A DNA stretch of 49,350 nt. It comes from Lachnoclostridium sp. UBA5890 (lineage in GTDB: Bacteria; Bacillota; Clostridia; Lachnospirales; Lachnospiraceae). Below are positions 34,839-42,996 of this stretch, piece after piece. The stretch is from assembly GCA_002431395.1 (NCBI GenBank), contig DJEU01000023.1:25349-74698 (forward strand), written 5' to 3'. The notes beneath the pieces were generated by a model. The model saw only the letters and a list, made by a program, of their open reading frames with translations, ran no database searches and was not told where the DNA came from. Positions within the stretch are counted from its first letter, which is position 1, and every line of letters starts with the position of its first letter. The position numbers and the translations under genes are program-made.

Positions 34839-35894
34839 TTACAAATCTCCTTTTCTCGCATAACGCATTTTGGTCGAGCGGGCGCGTCCATTTTGCGCAC
34901 ATTCTTTCGCCGAAGGACGTATGACATCTTTGGAATACTCACTGTAAATGCCCGCTTTGTAACCTTCTTTTAACGCCTTTTTCACCAGTCTGTCCTCGCC
35001 CGAATGAAACGTAAGAATCGCAACACGTCCTCCCGGCTTAAGCGCATCCGGCAGTTTTTCCATAAATTCATACAGCACTTCAAACTCGTGGTTTACGTCA
35101 ATACGAAGTGCCTGAAAGGTGCGCTGGCATGTCTTTTTTACCGTTTCTTTTTTCTCTTTCTCCGGCAGAAAATCCAACGTCTTTTCGATAATTTCCCGCA
35201 ATTTTGTCGTTGTATCAATGACATGCCCTCTCCGGATCTCATCCGTGATGGCTTTGGCAATCTCTTCACAATACGGTTCATCCGAATTTTCATACAGCAT
35301 TCCCGCCAGTTCATCTCTTCCAATATTTGCCAGACGTTCTGCCGCACTGATTCCTTCTTTTTGATTCAACCGCAGATCAAGCGGGCCATCAACTTTAAAG
35401 GAAAAGCCACGCTTTGGATTATCAATCTGCATCGAGGAAACGCCAAGATCTGCAAGGATAAAATCAAATCCCCCGACTTCTTTCGCAATCTCATCAATGG
35501 TACAAAAATTCTGCAGACGGATCGTCAAGATGTCTTCTCCATAACCAAGCGCCTTCAAACGTTCTTTCGTTTTTGCTGATTCCTCTGGGTCTACATCTGT
35601 AGCATAAATATGTCCCTGTCCATTCAGACAGCCAAGCATCGCTTTCGTATGTCCTCCATAACCAAGTGTCGCATCAAAACCGATCTCCCCCGGCTGAATT
35701 TTCAAATAATCAAGAATCTCTTCCACCATGATGGAAATGTGCATCCCCGCCGGTGTATTTCCTTTGCGGATAACATGGGCAATCGTATCCTGATATTTTT
35801 CCGGCTGCAACTCTTTATATTTTTCTTCAAATTTCTTTGGATATTTTCCTGAATAACGAACTCTTCGTTTATGTGGTTTTTGTTGTTCTTCCAT
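34839..35894 (-). CDS. rsmH: 16S rRNA (cytosine(1402)-N4)-methyltransferase, long paralogue
   Basis: A 351-aa SAM-dependent methyltransferase of the RsmH/MraW family, which modifies C1402 in the decoding centre. Seen are GFDATLGYGGHTKAML (SAM loop), ATDVDPE, ADLGVSSMQID, the divergent DLRLNQ (usually DMRMD), FQALRIDVNHEFEVL and the C-terminal RARSTKMR. It has about 45 extra basic N-terminal residues and HISIMVEEIL in place of the usual HxPVLLxE. It is not in an mraZ-mra-fts cluster. It is therefore likely the second, longer RsmH type found in some Clostridia. AAGGGGA precedes the ATG. Confidence 0.9.
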   Translation of the reverse strand: MEEQQKPHKRRVRYSGKYPKKFEEKYKELQPEKYQDTIAHVIRKGNTPAGMHISIMVEEILDYLKIQPGEIGFDATLGYGGHTKAMLGCLNGQGHIYATDVDPEESAKTKERLKALGYGEDILTIRLQNFCTIDEIAKEVGGFDFILADLGVSSMQIDNPKRGFSFKVDGPLDLRLNQKEGISAAERLANIGRDELAGMLYENSDEPYCEEIAKAITDEIRRGHVIDTTTKLREIIEKTLDFLPEKEKKETVKKTCQRTFQALRIDVNHEFEVLYEFMEKLPDALKPGGRVAILTFHSGEDRLVKKALKEGYKAGIYSEYSKDVIRPSAKECAQNGRARSTKMRYARKGDL

Positions 35895-35927
35895 TTTATT
35901 TTCCCCTTGCTAACAATAGTTACTCTT

Positions 35928-35956
35928 AGCATATCACAGTTTTCTGCTCCCTACAA
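35928..35956 (-). promoter_or_regulatory. Promoter of rsmH-DUF1294
   Basis: TTGTAG (35951-35956) and TATGCT (35928-35933), spacer 17, on the minus strand, right after the cstA terminator. Confidence 0.5.
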
Positions 35957-35964
35957 CAAAAAAA

Positions 35965-35993
35965 TCACCCTCTGTCCCAGATGCAGAGAGTGA
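35965..35993 (-). terminator. Terminator after cstA
   Basis: TCACCCTCTG and CAGAGAGTGA pair around a 9-base loop with A/T runs on both sides; on the minus strand seven T residues follow. It ends the cstA transcript. Confidence 0.85.
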
Positions 35994-36015
35994 CTTTTTT
36001 CTTAATTTATATCGT

Positions 36016-37743
36016 TTAGTCTTCACTGTTTTTCTTGCTGTTGACATAGCTCTTCATCGAGTTGATGACGATCGTAAGTCCAAGAACGATAAGCAAAACG
36101 GCAATGATCAGCTGCAAGCCATTGGCAATAAATACCTCTCCCCAGGTTGTGGCACCTGCCGGGATTGTCGTAGAAGCCGCCTCTCCGATGGCTTTTACCA
36201 TAGCGATCAATCTCTGTACCAAGGCGGTAAATGTTACACAGAGCATGATGATAAGTGGTGGGAAGAGCATTTTGTTGCTTCGTCCTGTCACTTTCGTAAA
36301 TACGCACAGTGTTAAAAGAACTAAGGCACTTAACAACTGGTTTGCGGAACCAAACAATGGCCAGATGTTTGCATATCCAATTTTTGTAAGTATAAATCCA
36401 CATACCAATGTAACAATCGTAGCGAAGTATGTATTGCAGAATAATTTTCTCCAAGGAGCGGCATGTTCCATATCATCGACGCTGAAGAGTTCCTGAAAAC
36501 TCATTCGTCCGATACGTGCTACGGCATCCAGACTGGTAAGAGCAAGTGCCGACACACACATTGTCATAAATACGGTTGCTACATATACAGGAACGCCAAA
36601 CATTTCAAAGAATCCGGCTACACCCTGACTGAAGATCTGGAATGGTGTTCCGACAGCCGGTGTTCCATCTGCACTTGCCGCAGCACCAGCGACACAAAGT
36701 GCCAGTACCGCAAGCAGACTCTCAAGCACCATCGCGCCATATCCGACTTTCAGCATATCTTTTTCATTTTCCACCGTCTTTGACGATGTTCCGGACGAAA
36801 CCAAACTATGGAATCCGGAAACCGCACCACAGGCAACGGTAACAAACAGGATTGGGAACATGGTACCAAGTGTCTCATTATTGAATCCTGTGTAAACTGG
36901 AAGATTCATGCTCGGATGAGCAACGAACAAACCAACTACGGCACCAGCGATCATTCCGATAAACATAAACGTCGTCATGTAATCACGAGGCTGTTTCAAA
37001 AGCCACATTGGAAGTACCGCTGCAAAGAAGATATATACAAATGTAATGTAACTCCAAGTATCTTTGCTAAATTCCAATGGAAAATTCATACCGATCACAA
37101 AGGAAAGAACGATGCACACGATACCAAACACGGCCTCTTTCCAACCGGACAAATTGAATTTTTTCTGAACCAGTCCGAAGATAACGGCAAATACCATAAA
37201 CATTATGGACACCATACCGGCTGCTCCGTTTGTCGCTGCGGCTGGGGCTAATGTTCCCGGCTGTTCTACCGAATACGCATTGAATGTTCCGGCAACCATG
37301 TCGGCAAATGCTGCTGTTACAATCAATGTAAACAACCAGCAGAAAAGCAGGAATATTTTTCGTCCAAATTTACCTATGTATTTTTCAATTACCATTCCCA
37401 TGGATTTCCCTTGATTTTTTACGGATACATACAGGGCTCCAAAGTCGGTAACCGCACCAAAAAATACACCACCGATCAATACCCAGAGCAAAACCGGAAG
37501 CCATCCAAAGGCTGCTGCCTGAATCGCACCCGTGACCGGTCCCGCACCAGCGATAGATGAAAACTGGTGGCTGAACACGGTCCATCCATTGGTAGGTACA
37601 TAATCTTTTCCATCATTGAATTTTACCGCAGGTGTCTCCGCTTTTGGGTCAATGCCCCATTTGTTTGCCAGCCAGCGTCCATACAAAACGTAGGCAGCAA
37701 ATAAAACAACCGCTGCGATCAATACGATAACTAATGTATTCAT
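36016..37743 (-). CDS. cstA: Carbon starvation protein CstA
   Basis: A 575-aa membrane protein with about sixteen spans, starting at 37743 behind GGAGGATATT. CstA landmarks are NGWTVFSHQFSSIAGAGPVTGAIQAAAFGW near residue 50, GAVTDFGALYVSVKNQGKSMG, FHSLVSSGTSSKTV and LTSLDAVARIGRMSFQE. The family imports pyruvate or peptides. Unusually for a textbook cstA, it lies behind a T-box leader, so expression should rise when a particular tRNA is uncharged; this suits an amino-acid or peptide supply role. Confidence 0.95.
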   Translation of the reverse strand: MNTLVIVLIAAVVLFAAYVLYGRWLANKWGIDPKAETPAVKFNDGKDYVPTNGWTVFSHQFSSIAGAGPVTGAIQAAAFGWLPVLLWVLIGGVFFGAVTDFGALYVSVKNQGKSMGMVIEKYIGKFGRKIFLLFCWLFTLIVTAAFADMVAGTFNAYSVEQPGTLAPAAATNGAAGMVSIMFMVFAVIFGLVQKKFNLSGWKEAVFGIVCIVLSFVIGMNFPLEFSKDTWSYITFVYIFFAAVLPMWLLKQPRDYMTTFMFIGMIAGAVVGLFVAHPSMNLPVYTGFNNETLGTMFPILFVTVACGAVSGFHSLVSSGTSSKTVENEKDMLKVGYGAMVLESLLAVLALCVAGAAASADGTPAVGTPFQIFSQGVAGFFEMFGVPVYVATVFMTMCVSALALTSLDAVARIGRMSFQELFSVDDMEHAAPWRKLFCNTYFATIVTLVCGFILTKIGYANIWPLFGSANQLLSALVLLTLCVFTKVTGRSNKMLFPPLIIMLCVTFTALVQRLIAMVKAIGEAASTTIPAGATTWGEVFIANGLQLIIAVLLIVLGLTIVINSMKSYVNSKKNSED

Positions 37744-37824
37744 AATATCCTCCAATCCGGAGCGTCGCATAAAAGCGCTCCTCTTTCTAAATGTATTTTC
37801 ATCGGCGCCATGCTATGCAAAAGA

Positions 37825-38165
37825 AAAAGCCTCCTTCTTTGCACGATAAACCTCATAAGATTTATCCTGCAAAGACGAAGGCTAAAAATGTATCAATATC
37901 ACTTCCGCGTTACCACTCTGCTTGCCGGCATGTTGCTGCCGACCTCTCACTCGCCACCAAACCGTTTCTAAAAAACGATCCGAAGACTCCCTTATGTAAC
38001 GGTAAGGACCCGGCTCGGACTACTTGGTAAATAATACCTTTCCCCTGAGCAGCTCGCAGGTGAGGGCTTTCCCGTTCCTTGTTACTGTCTCTCACAAATA
38101 ACAGCTTTCTGTAAGCGGTGATACGAGAAGTCATATCCTGTTCAAAGCATTTATCCGATGAATTG
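37825..38165 (-). ncRNA. T-box riboswitch leader of cstA
   Basis: On the minus strand this leader of about 340 bases has a stem I with CAGG/CCTG and a GA-type internal turn, an AGAAAG bulge and TTTGTGAGA distal loop, then a stem around CCTTA/TAAGG. The T-box is AGAGTGGTAACGCGGAAG (37902-37919). UGGU should pair with a tRNA ending ACCA (discriminator A). Next comes a terminator (37828-37883; arms AGCC.TTC.TCTTTGC / GCAAAGAAGGAGGCT, then T5). The specifier codon cannot be fixed by eye; CUC and UCA are candidates. Confidence 0.9.
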
Positions 38166-38170
38166 ACTAT

Positions 38171-38199
38171 ATCTTAGACCCAATTTTTTTATTTGTCAA
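38171..38199 (-). promoter_or_regulatory. Promoter of cstA T-box leader
   Basis: A perfect TTGACA (38194-38199) and TAAGAT (38171-38176), spacer 17, on the minus strand. Confidence 0.75.
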
Positions 38200-38241
38200 G
38201 AGAAAATTTTAATTTTTTTATCTATTTGCTTTCATTCCTTT

Positions 38242-38253
38242 AAACTATAGTTT
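38242..38253. promoter_or_regulatory. Palindrome upstream of MATE gene
   Basis: AAACTATAGTTT is a perfect 12-base palindrome about 20 bases upstream of the -35 box of the 454-aa MATE gene. The 10-mer AAACTATAGT recurs at the promoter of the other MATE gene (41947-41956). Confidence 0.4.
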
Positions 38254-38271
38254 ATAATAATTTATATCTAT

Positions 38272-38300
38272 TTGCTATGCAGTATATTGTGTTTTATAAT
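38272..38300 (+). promoter_or_regulatory. Promoter of plus-strand MATE gene
   Basis: TTGCTA (38272-38277) and TATAAT (38295-38300), spacer 17. Confidence 0.6.
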
Positions 38301-38341
38301 AGATTATCAATGGAAAACTAAGAAAAAAAGAGGAAATTCGA

Positions 38342-39706
38342 ATGAGTAATACCGAAAAGCGTCCAAAATTAGATATGTTAAATGGAAGTATCTGGAATAA
38401 AATCCCACAATATGCACTTCCCGTCGCTGCAACCGGAATATTAGAACAATTATTTAACGCCTCCGATATCGCTATCGTAGGTAATTTCACCGGTTCTCAA
38501 AGCACCGCATCCGTCGCTGCCGTCGGAGCCAACAGTCCGGTCATCGGTCTGATTCTGAATCTGTTTATCGGCATAGCCCTTGGTGCCAATGTTGTCATCG
38601 CCAATGCCGTTGGAAGAAAGGATACAAAACAGATTCACGATGCCGTACATACTTCCATCGTAGCTGCCCTTCTTGGCGGCGTGCTGATTGCTATCCTGGG
38701 AGAATTATTAGTTTCCACTATTTTACAACAGCTCAATGTGCCTGCCGAAGTTTTTCCTTTGGCACTTCGTTACATGCGCATCTACTTGATTGGAATGCCC
38801 GCCATCCTTTTATATAATTTTGAATCTGCCATCTTCCGCAGTATCGGAGAAACCAAAATGCCCTTGATTGCCTTGGCTTTTTCCGGTGTATTAAATGTAT
38901 TGTTAAATCTGTTTTTCGTAATCGTGTGTCACAGAAACGTAGATGGTGTTGCTATCGCTACTGTAATTTCAAACGTAGTCAGTTCCAGCTTTTTATTTTA
39001 TAAACTGCTGAAAACCGATAAATTTATCCATGTGGATATTAAAGATCTGCGAATTCATGCTGCCACCTTTCAGAAAATCTTAAAAATAGGACTTCCTGCC
39101 GGCATTCAAAGTGCCGTTTTCGCCATCGCAAACATCGTGATCCAAGCGGCTATTAACAGTCTCGGAACGATCGTAATTGCGGCATCGAGCGCAGCTTTCA
39201 ACATCGAAATCTTTGCCTATTACATCATGAATTCTTTCAGCCAGGCATGCACCACTTTTGTCGGTCAGAATTACGGTGCAAGACAGATGAAACGCTGCAA
39301 AAAAACACTTGCTTTATGTCTGATTGAAGATGCCATCGCTTCGGCTGCTGCCATCCTCATAATCCTATTTGTCGGCAGACAGCTCCTTGCCATTTTCAAT
39401 CACGATCCACAGGTCATCGAACTCGGTTATACAAGACTTCTTCTCGTATTTACCGCCTACATCTTCAGTATGATGTATGAATTGATGTCCGGTTATCTCC
39501 GTGGTTTTGGTATCTCGCTGGTTCCTGCTCTGCTTACGATCCTCGGCGTGTGTGGCGTCCGGATTGCATGGGTATATGGTGTATTTCCATCCAGTCGCAC
39601 ATTCCACACTCTTATGATGGCTTATCCGATCAGTCTTTCCGTTACAGCGGTACTGATCTTTATCGCATTGATTGTTTATCGTCCTTCCAAAAAACTACTC
39701 TCCTAA
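38342..39706 (+). CDS. MATE-family efflux transporter (second of three)
   Basis: A 454-aa pump with about twelve spans, read opposite to its neighbours. MATE features include QYALPVAATGILEQLFNASDIAIVGNFTG near the start, GANSPVIGLILNLFIGIALGANVVIANAVGRKD, and the second-half FVGQNYGARQMKRCKK. It is clearly more distant from the other two MATE proteins than they are from each other. GAGGAAATTCGA precedes the ATG. The last 12 bases overlap the convergent MmcQ/MGMT-like gene. Confidence 0.92.
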   Translation: MSNTEKRPKLDMLNGSIWNKIPQYALPVAATGILEQLFNASDIAIVGNFTGSQSTASVAAVGANSPVIGLILNLFIGIALGANVVIANAVGRKDTKQIHDAVHTSIVAALLGGVLIAILGELLVSTILQQLNVPAEVFPLALRYMRIYLIGMPAILLYNFESAIFRSIGETKMPLIALAFSGVLNVLLNLFFVIVCHRNVDGVAIATVISNVVSSSFLFYKLLKTDKFIHVDIKDLRIHAATFQKILKIGLPAGIQSAVFAIANIVIQAAINSLGTIVIAASSAAFNIEIFAYYIMNSFSQACTTFVGQNYGARQMKRCKKTLALCLIEDAIASAAAILIILFVGRQLLAIFNHDPQVIELGYTRLLLVFTAYIFSMMYELMSGYLRGFGISLVPALLTILGVCGVRIAWVYGVFPSSRTFHTLMMAYPISLSVTAVLIFIALIVYRPSKKLLS

Positions 39707-40327
39707 AACAATTCCATATTTTTCCAGATCTACCCGTCCATTTTCGACGGGTATTCCGTCTTCTTCCAATAATCTGGTCTGCCCACCTTCGCCTCCAAAC
39801 GCAAATTCTCCGGCAAGTTCTCCTTTGCCGTTGACTACCCGGAAACAGGGAATGTGCTCGGGATCCGGATTTTTGTGGAGCGCATTTCCGACGGCGCGTG
39901 CCATCTTCGGATTTCCTGCCATCCTCGCAACTTGTCCATAAGTCGCCACATGCCCTTTCGGAATCCTTTTTACCGCCTCGTAAATCCGCTTTGTCGGACT
40001 GTCTGTAACAAGTTCATAACTTTCTGCAATCATCTGCTTCACATCTTTTTCCGGTATCGTTCCATCCAAGATAATTGTATTCCAATGTTCTTTATTTTGA
40101 TGCCAGCCCGGTATGACGGCATCATAAGCTGCCCGCCAAAAATCTCTCGTTTCCGAATTCACCTTCACATTGAGCCAAATATTTCCCTCTTTTTCATATG
40201 TCCACAAAAACGCCTTTTTAGACTTTTTTACTCGTACTAACTGCCAGTTCTGGTCCCGAAATGGGGCATCCTGATAAGTCTCCGCAAAAGCCAGGGCGTA
40301 ATTCAATGCTTCCTCTCTTGTTTTCAT
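39695..40327 (-). CDS. MmcQ/YjbR domain fused to MGMT-like domain
   Basis: A 210-aa two-domain protein. Residues about 1-105 are an MmcQ/YjbR-type fold (FRDQNWQLVRVKKSKKAFLW; WHQNKEHWNTIILDGTIPEKDVKQMI). Residues about 110-195 are the DNA-binding half of methylated-DNA-cysteine S-methyltransferases (IPKGHVATYGQVARMAGNPKMARAVGNALHKNP). The active-site motif reads PCFRVVNG instead of PCHRV: the acceptor Cys is kept but its partner His is Phe. It may recognise alkylated DNA with reduced or no transfer activity, as alkyltransferase-like proteins do. AGGAG precedes the ATG. Confidence 0.87.
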   Translation of the reverse strand: MKTREEALNYALAFAETYQDAPFRDQNWQLVRVKKSKKAFLWTYEKEGNIWLNVKVNSETRDFWRAAYDAVIPGWHQNKEHWNTIILDGTIPEKDVKQMIAESYELVTDSPTKRIYEAVKRIPKGHVATYGQVARMAGNPKMARAVGNALHKNPDPEHIPCFRVVNGKGELAGEFAFGGEGGQTRLLEEDGIPVENGRVDLEKYGIVLGE

Positions 40328-40336
40328 GCTTTTCTC

Positions 40337-41662
40337 CTAATATTTCAATCTTTTATACAAAACAAATGCCACTACACTTGCGCTTGTTTCTGCAATCCAA
40401 AAACAGTTCCAGACAGCCGGACCGCCCAGCATGATTCCCAGCAGATACGCCGCCGGAATAATACCGATAATATAACGAATCAGCGAAATCACAAGGGATT
40501 GTCCCCCTTTTCCCAGTGCTTCCAGCATTCCACTTACCGTAACTGAAAGAGAGGAAATGACAAATCCCATACAAATGATACGAATCGCCGCACCTCCCTC
40601 GACAATTGTCTGTGCATTAACTGTAAACAGTCCCATCAGATTTTTAGAAAATGTAAGGCAAATGCCCATTCCGGCAGCCATAATTACAGCAATCATAACT
40701 AACGACGTATGGAAAATACGTTTCACTCTTTCGAATTCCCCTGCTCCATAATTGTAACTAATGATTGGGCGGATTCCCTGAACAATCCCATTGGCAGACA
40801 GATAAATGAACGTCTGCAGTTTATAATAAATTCCAAGCACTAGCACATACGTTTCAGAATAAACGGCAAGGATTCCATTCAACGCCGTGATCATAAAAGA
40901 CGGCAAAGCAAGATTTAATGTCGCAGGAATCCCCACTCCATACATCTGCTGGCACAACCGTTTCCGTATCAGTTTTTTATGCCAGGTCATGCGAAAAGCC
41001 ATCGGTCTCTTGACAAATATAATAATATATACTACAAGAGGTATTACCTGCCCGATTCCGGTTGCCAGTGCAGCTCCCGCAATACCCATTTTCGGGAGAA
41101 ATCCAATTCCAAAGATCAGCAGCGGATCCAGAACAATATTGACAACGCATCCACAAAGCATACTGATCATAGAGACTTTCATTCTTCCCTCTGCCTGAAA
41201 AATCTTTTCAAATGTAATCGCCACTACATTCGGAATGGTAAACGCAAAGACGATCCATGCGTATTTTACAGCATCTTCCAATATCGGTTGCTGGTCCGTA
41301 AACATCCCTACAAAACAACGGGCAAATCCGATACTAAACAAGGTAAGTACGATTCCATGCACGATGCTGAGCAGTGTTCCGGAAGTCACCACATCATTGG
41401 CATTTTTTCGTTCTCCGGCTCCCAGGTAAAATGCGGCTGCCGCATTGATACCGATACCAAATCCTACGGCGATCGCCGTCTCCAATAACTGAAGCGGATA
41501 TACCAACGACAATGCCGTCATCGCCTGTTCACTAATCTGCGCAACAAAATAGCTGTCGACAATATTATATAAGGAATTGACCAACATTGACAACATCATC
41601 GGCAGTGACATCGACAATACCAGCGGCAGAATTTTCTTCTCTTTCATAAATGTTTGTTCCAT
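40337..41662 (-). CDS. MATE-family efflux transporter (third of three)
   Basis: A 441-aa pump starting at 41662 behind AGGAGGATTTGTACG. Twelve spans; LSMSLPMMLSMLVNSLYNIVDSYFVAQ, LSLVYPLQLLETAIAVGFGIGINAAAAFYLGAGERKNA and DPLLIFGIGFLPKMGIAGAALATGIGQ align with the MATE at 32612. The gene has a leader of about 270 bases containing a promoter, an early terminator and a large palindromic structure, which suggests regulated read-through. Confidence 0.93.
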   Translation of the reverse strand: MEQTFMKEKKILPLVLSMSLPMMLSMLVNSLYNIVDSYFVAQISEQAMTALSLVYPLQLLETAIAVGFGIGINAAAAFYLGAGERKNANDVVTSGTLLSIVHGIVLTLFSIGFARCFVGMFTDQQPILEDAVKYAWIVFAFTIPNVVAITFEKIFQAEGRMKVSMISMLCGCVVNIVLDPLLIFGIGFLPKMGIAGAALATGIGQVIPLVVYIIIFVKRPMAFRMTWHKKLIRKRLCQQMYGVGIPATLNLALPSFMITALNGILAVYSETYVLVLGIYYKLQTFIYLSANGIVQGIRPIISYNYGAGEFERVKRIFHTSLVMIAVIMAAGMGICLTFSKNLMGLFTVNAQTIVEGGAAIRIICMGFVISSLSVTVSGMLEALGKGGQSLVISLIRYIIGIIPAAYLLGIMLGGPAVWNCFWIAETSASVVAFVLYKRLKY

Positions 41663-41697
41663 CGTACAAATCCTCCTGATTCCTTCCTTTGTGTGAA

Positions 41698-41852
41698 TGT
41701 TTTGAAACAACGAGGCATCGCCACGCATTCTTCGCGCCTTCGGCGCTCATCATCGTGACAGTCGTCACATAATCGTACAAACCTGCTGTGGGTTTTGTGC
41801 AAGCACAACCCACGACAGGTTTGTACGATTGCGTGTCTCGTTGTTTCACGAA
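41698..41852. repeat. Large palindromic structure in MATE leader
   Basis: Outer arms TGAAACAACGAGGCA / TGTCTCGTTGTTTCA enclose four hairpins: GCGCC-TTC-GGCGC, GTGAC-AGTC-GTCAC, a perfect 14-bp arm ATCGTACAAACCTG / CAGGTTTGTACGAT, and an inner TGGGTT..TGTG / CACA.CCCA. It lies between the leader terminator and the MATE start codon. It looks like an inserted MITE-like palindrome or a multi-branched RNA. No second copy was seen in the window. Confidence 0.6.
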
Positions 41853-41890
41853 AAAAATCACACCATCCGGATAGACTCCTGATGATGTGA
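41851..41890 (-). terminator. Leader terminator upstream of MATE gene
   Basis: On the minus strand TCACATCATC pairs with GATGGTGTGA (one G-U pair) around a 13-base loop, followed by seven T residues. It lies about 50 bases after the expected start of transcription, so most transcripts would stop before the MATE gene. The loop carries AGGAG nine bases before ATG-GTG-TGA, a two-codon open frame. Confidence 0.7.
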
Positions 41891-41941
41891 CGAAAAGTAA
41901 ACATGTTTGTTTAGAAAAATTCACATAAGTTTTAGGAGACC

Positions 41942-41970
41942 ATTGTACTATAGTTTGGATGAAAATTCAA
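41942..41970 (-). promoter_or_regulatory. Promoter of third MATE gene
   Basis: TTGAAT (41965-41970) and TACAAT (41942-41947), spacer 17, on the minus strand. The spacer contains AAACTATAG, as near the other MATE promoter at 38242. Confidence 0.55.
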
Positions 41971-41984
41971 GCCTTTTATGTTTA

Positions 41985-42152
41985 TTAAAGTGTTAAGTCT
42001 TCCACATTTACCCCCATAGAAGCCAGCTTGGCAACGGTCGTTTTAATCTGATATTCAAGTTCTGTGTTTACAACTTCGCCATTTGCCTTCTTAATCCGCT
42101 GTAGGTCTGTATATTTATCAATAAGCACCGTAATCAGTTCCTTTTCTGTCAT
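41985..42152 (-). CDS. Small hypothetical protein (55 aa)
   Basis: A short gene: MTEKELITVLIDKYTDLQRI, then a Lys/Asn turn, LEYQIKTTVAKLASMGV and a VEDLTL end. It is helical and charged, with no membrane span or Cys. AAAGGA lies nine bases before this ATG; an ATG at 42161 sits on the ribosome binding site itself and is less likely. A good promoter (42189-42217) supports it being real. Function unknown. Confidence 0.7.
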   Translation of the reverse strand: MTEKELITVLIDKYTDLQRIKKANGEVVNTELEYQIKTTVAKLASMGVNVEDLTL

Positions 42153-42188
42153 TTCGTCCATTCCTTTCCACCGCCTTTCTATACGTTT

Positions 42189-42217
42189 AGTATAGCGGTT
42201 TTCACGCTTATTTGCAA
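42189..42217 (-). promoter_or_regulatory. Promoter of 55-aa gene
   Basis: TTGCAA (42212-42217) and TATACT (42189-42194), spacer 17, on the minus strand. Confidence 0.6.
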
Positions 42218-42227
42218 ATGCATTTTT

Positions 42228-42890
42228 TTATTTATGTCTTTTTTTGTAATCCTGCTCAATCTCCTTCGACCAGCTTGTTCCGATTGCCTGCGCCATCATA
42301 CAAGGAAGTTCTGCTCCGCGCGCTCTTGTTATCGTTTCTCCCAGCACATCATAGTTCTTTCTTGTGCCCTCACCATCGCACTCATATCTTACCGCCCGGT
42401 CCGCGTCGATTCCAAACTTGGCTGCTTCTCCGATTGCATCCATATTGGCTCCCAGGAACAAAAATTCCCAGTTCTTTTTCTTGCATTTTTCAATTTTATG
42501 TTTGATTTTGGCATAGTTATAGCGCCGGCTCGAATTTTCCATTCCATCCGTGGTTATAACAACGATCGTACGGTCCGGACGTTCCTCCTTCGGCCTTTCC
42601 TTTCTGGCCTTTTTAATGTGGGAAATGGTCAGACCGATTGCATCCAAAAGCGCCGTACAGCCGCGCACAAAATACTGCTTCCCGGTAAGTGGCTCTACAC
42701 GATGAATCGGCTGGCGGTCGTGAACCAGCGTAAAATCATCATCAAAGAGCATGGTAGTGACCAGTGCTTCTCCCTTTTCTTTTTTCTGTTTTTCCAGCAG
42801 TGAATTAAAGCCTCCGATCGTATCCTTCTCAAGTCCTGCCATCGAACCGCTTCGATCCAAAATAAATACCATTTCTGTTAAATTCTCCAT
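42228..42890 (-). CDS. VWA-domain protein
   Basis: A 220-aa soluble von Willebrand factor A domain. I start at 42890, where GGAG lies ten bases upstream; an ATG at 42905 has no ribosome binding site. The metal-binding MIDAS is complete: FILDRSGSM (DxSxS) at the start, a Thr in RGCTALLDAIG near 84, and TTDGMEN near 122. There is no signal peptide or membrane anchor, so it acts in the cytosol, probably as a metal-dependent protein-binding module like those in tellurite/stress-response clusters. It lies downstream of the macro-domain gene in the same direction, 106 bases apart. Confidence 0.88.
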   Translation of the reverse strand: MENLTEMVFILDRSGSMAGLEKDTIGGFNSLLEKQKKEKGEALVTTMLFDDDFTLVHDRQPIHRVEPLTGKQYFVRGCTALLDAIGLTISHIKKARKERPKEERPDRTIVVITTDGMENSSRRYNYAKIKHKIEKCKKKNWEFLFLGANMDAIGEAAKFGIDADRAVRYECDGEGTRKNYDVLGETITRARGAELPCMMAQAIGTSWSKEIEQDYKKRHK

Positions 42891-42975
42891 AATAAAATTC
42901 TCCATTTCACATATGTTATTTCAAAAACTGTGTTCTTGTTTCTGAAACCATCATAGCAAAATGGAGGTAACATTT

Positions 42976-42994
42976 TGTCTCTTTGAAAGAGACA
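42976..42994. promoter_or_regulatory. Palindrome between macro and VWA genes
   Basis: TGTCTCTTT-G-AAAGAGACA is a perfect 9+1+9 inverted repeat just after the macro gene stop and near the -35 position of a possible VWA promoter (TGC-TATGAT follows downstream). It has no T tract on the minus strand, so an operator is as likely as a terminator. Confidence 0.45.
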
Positions 42995-42996
42995 TT

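Noticed and set aside
37825..38165. Assigning an amino acid to the cstA T-box
   Set aside because: The specifier loop can be aligned in more than one way (CUC or UCA among others); by eye no choice is safe.
41644..41904. 86-codon frame through the MATE leader palindrome
   Set aside because: It has no ribosome binding site, crosses the terminator and hairpins, and has the composition of translated palindromic DNA. It is kept only as a remote leader-peptide possibility.
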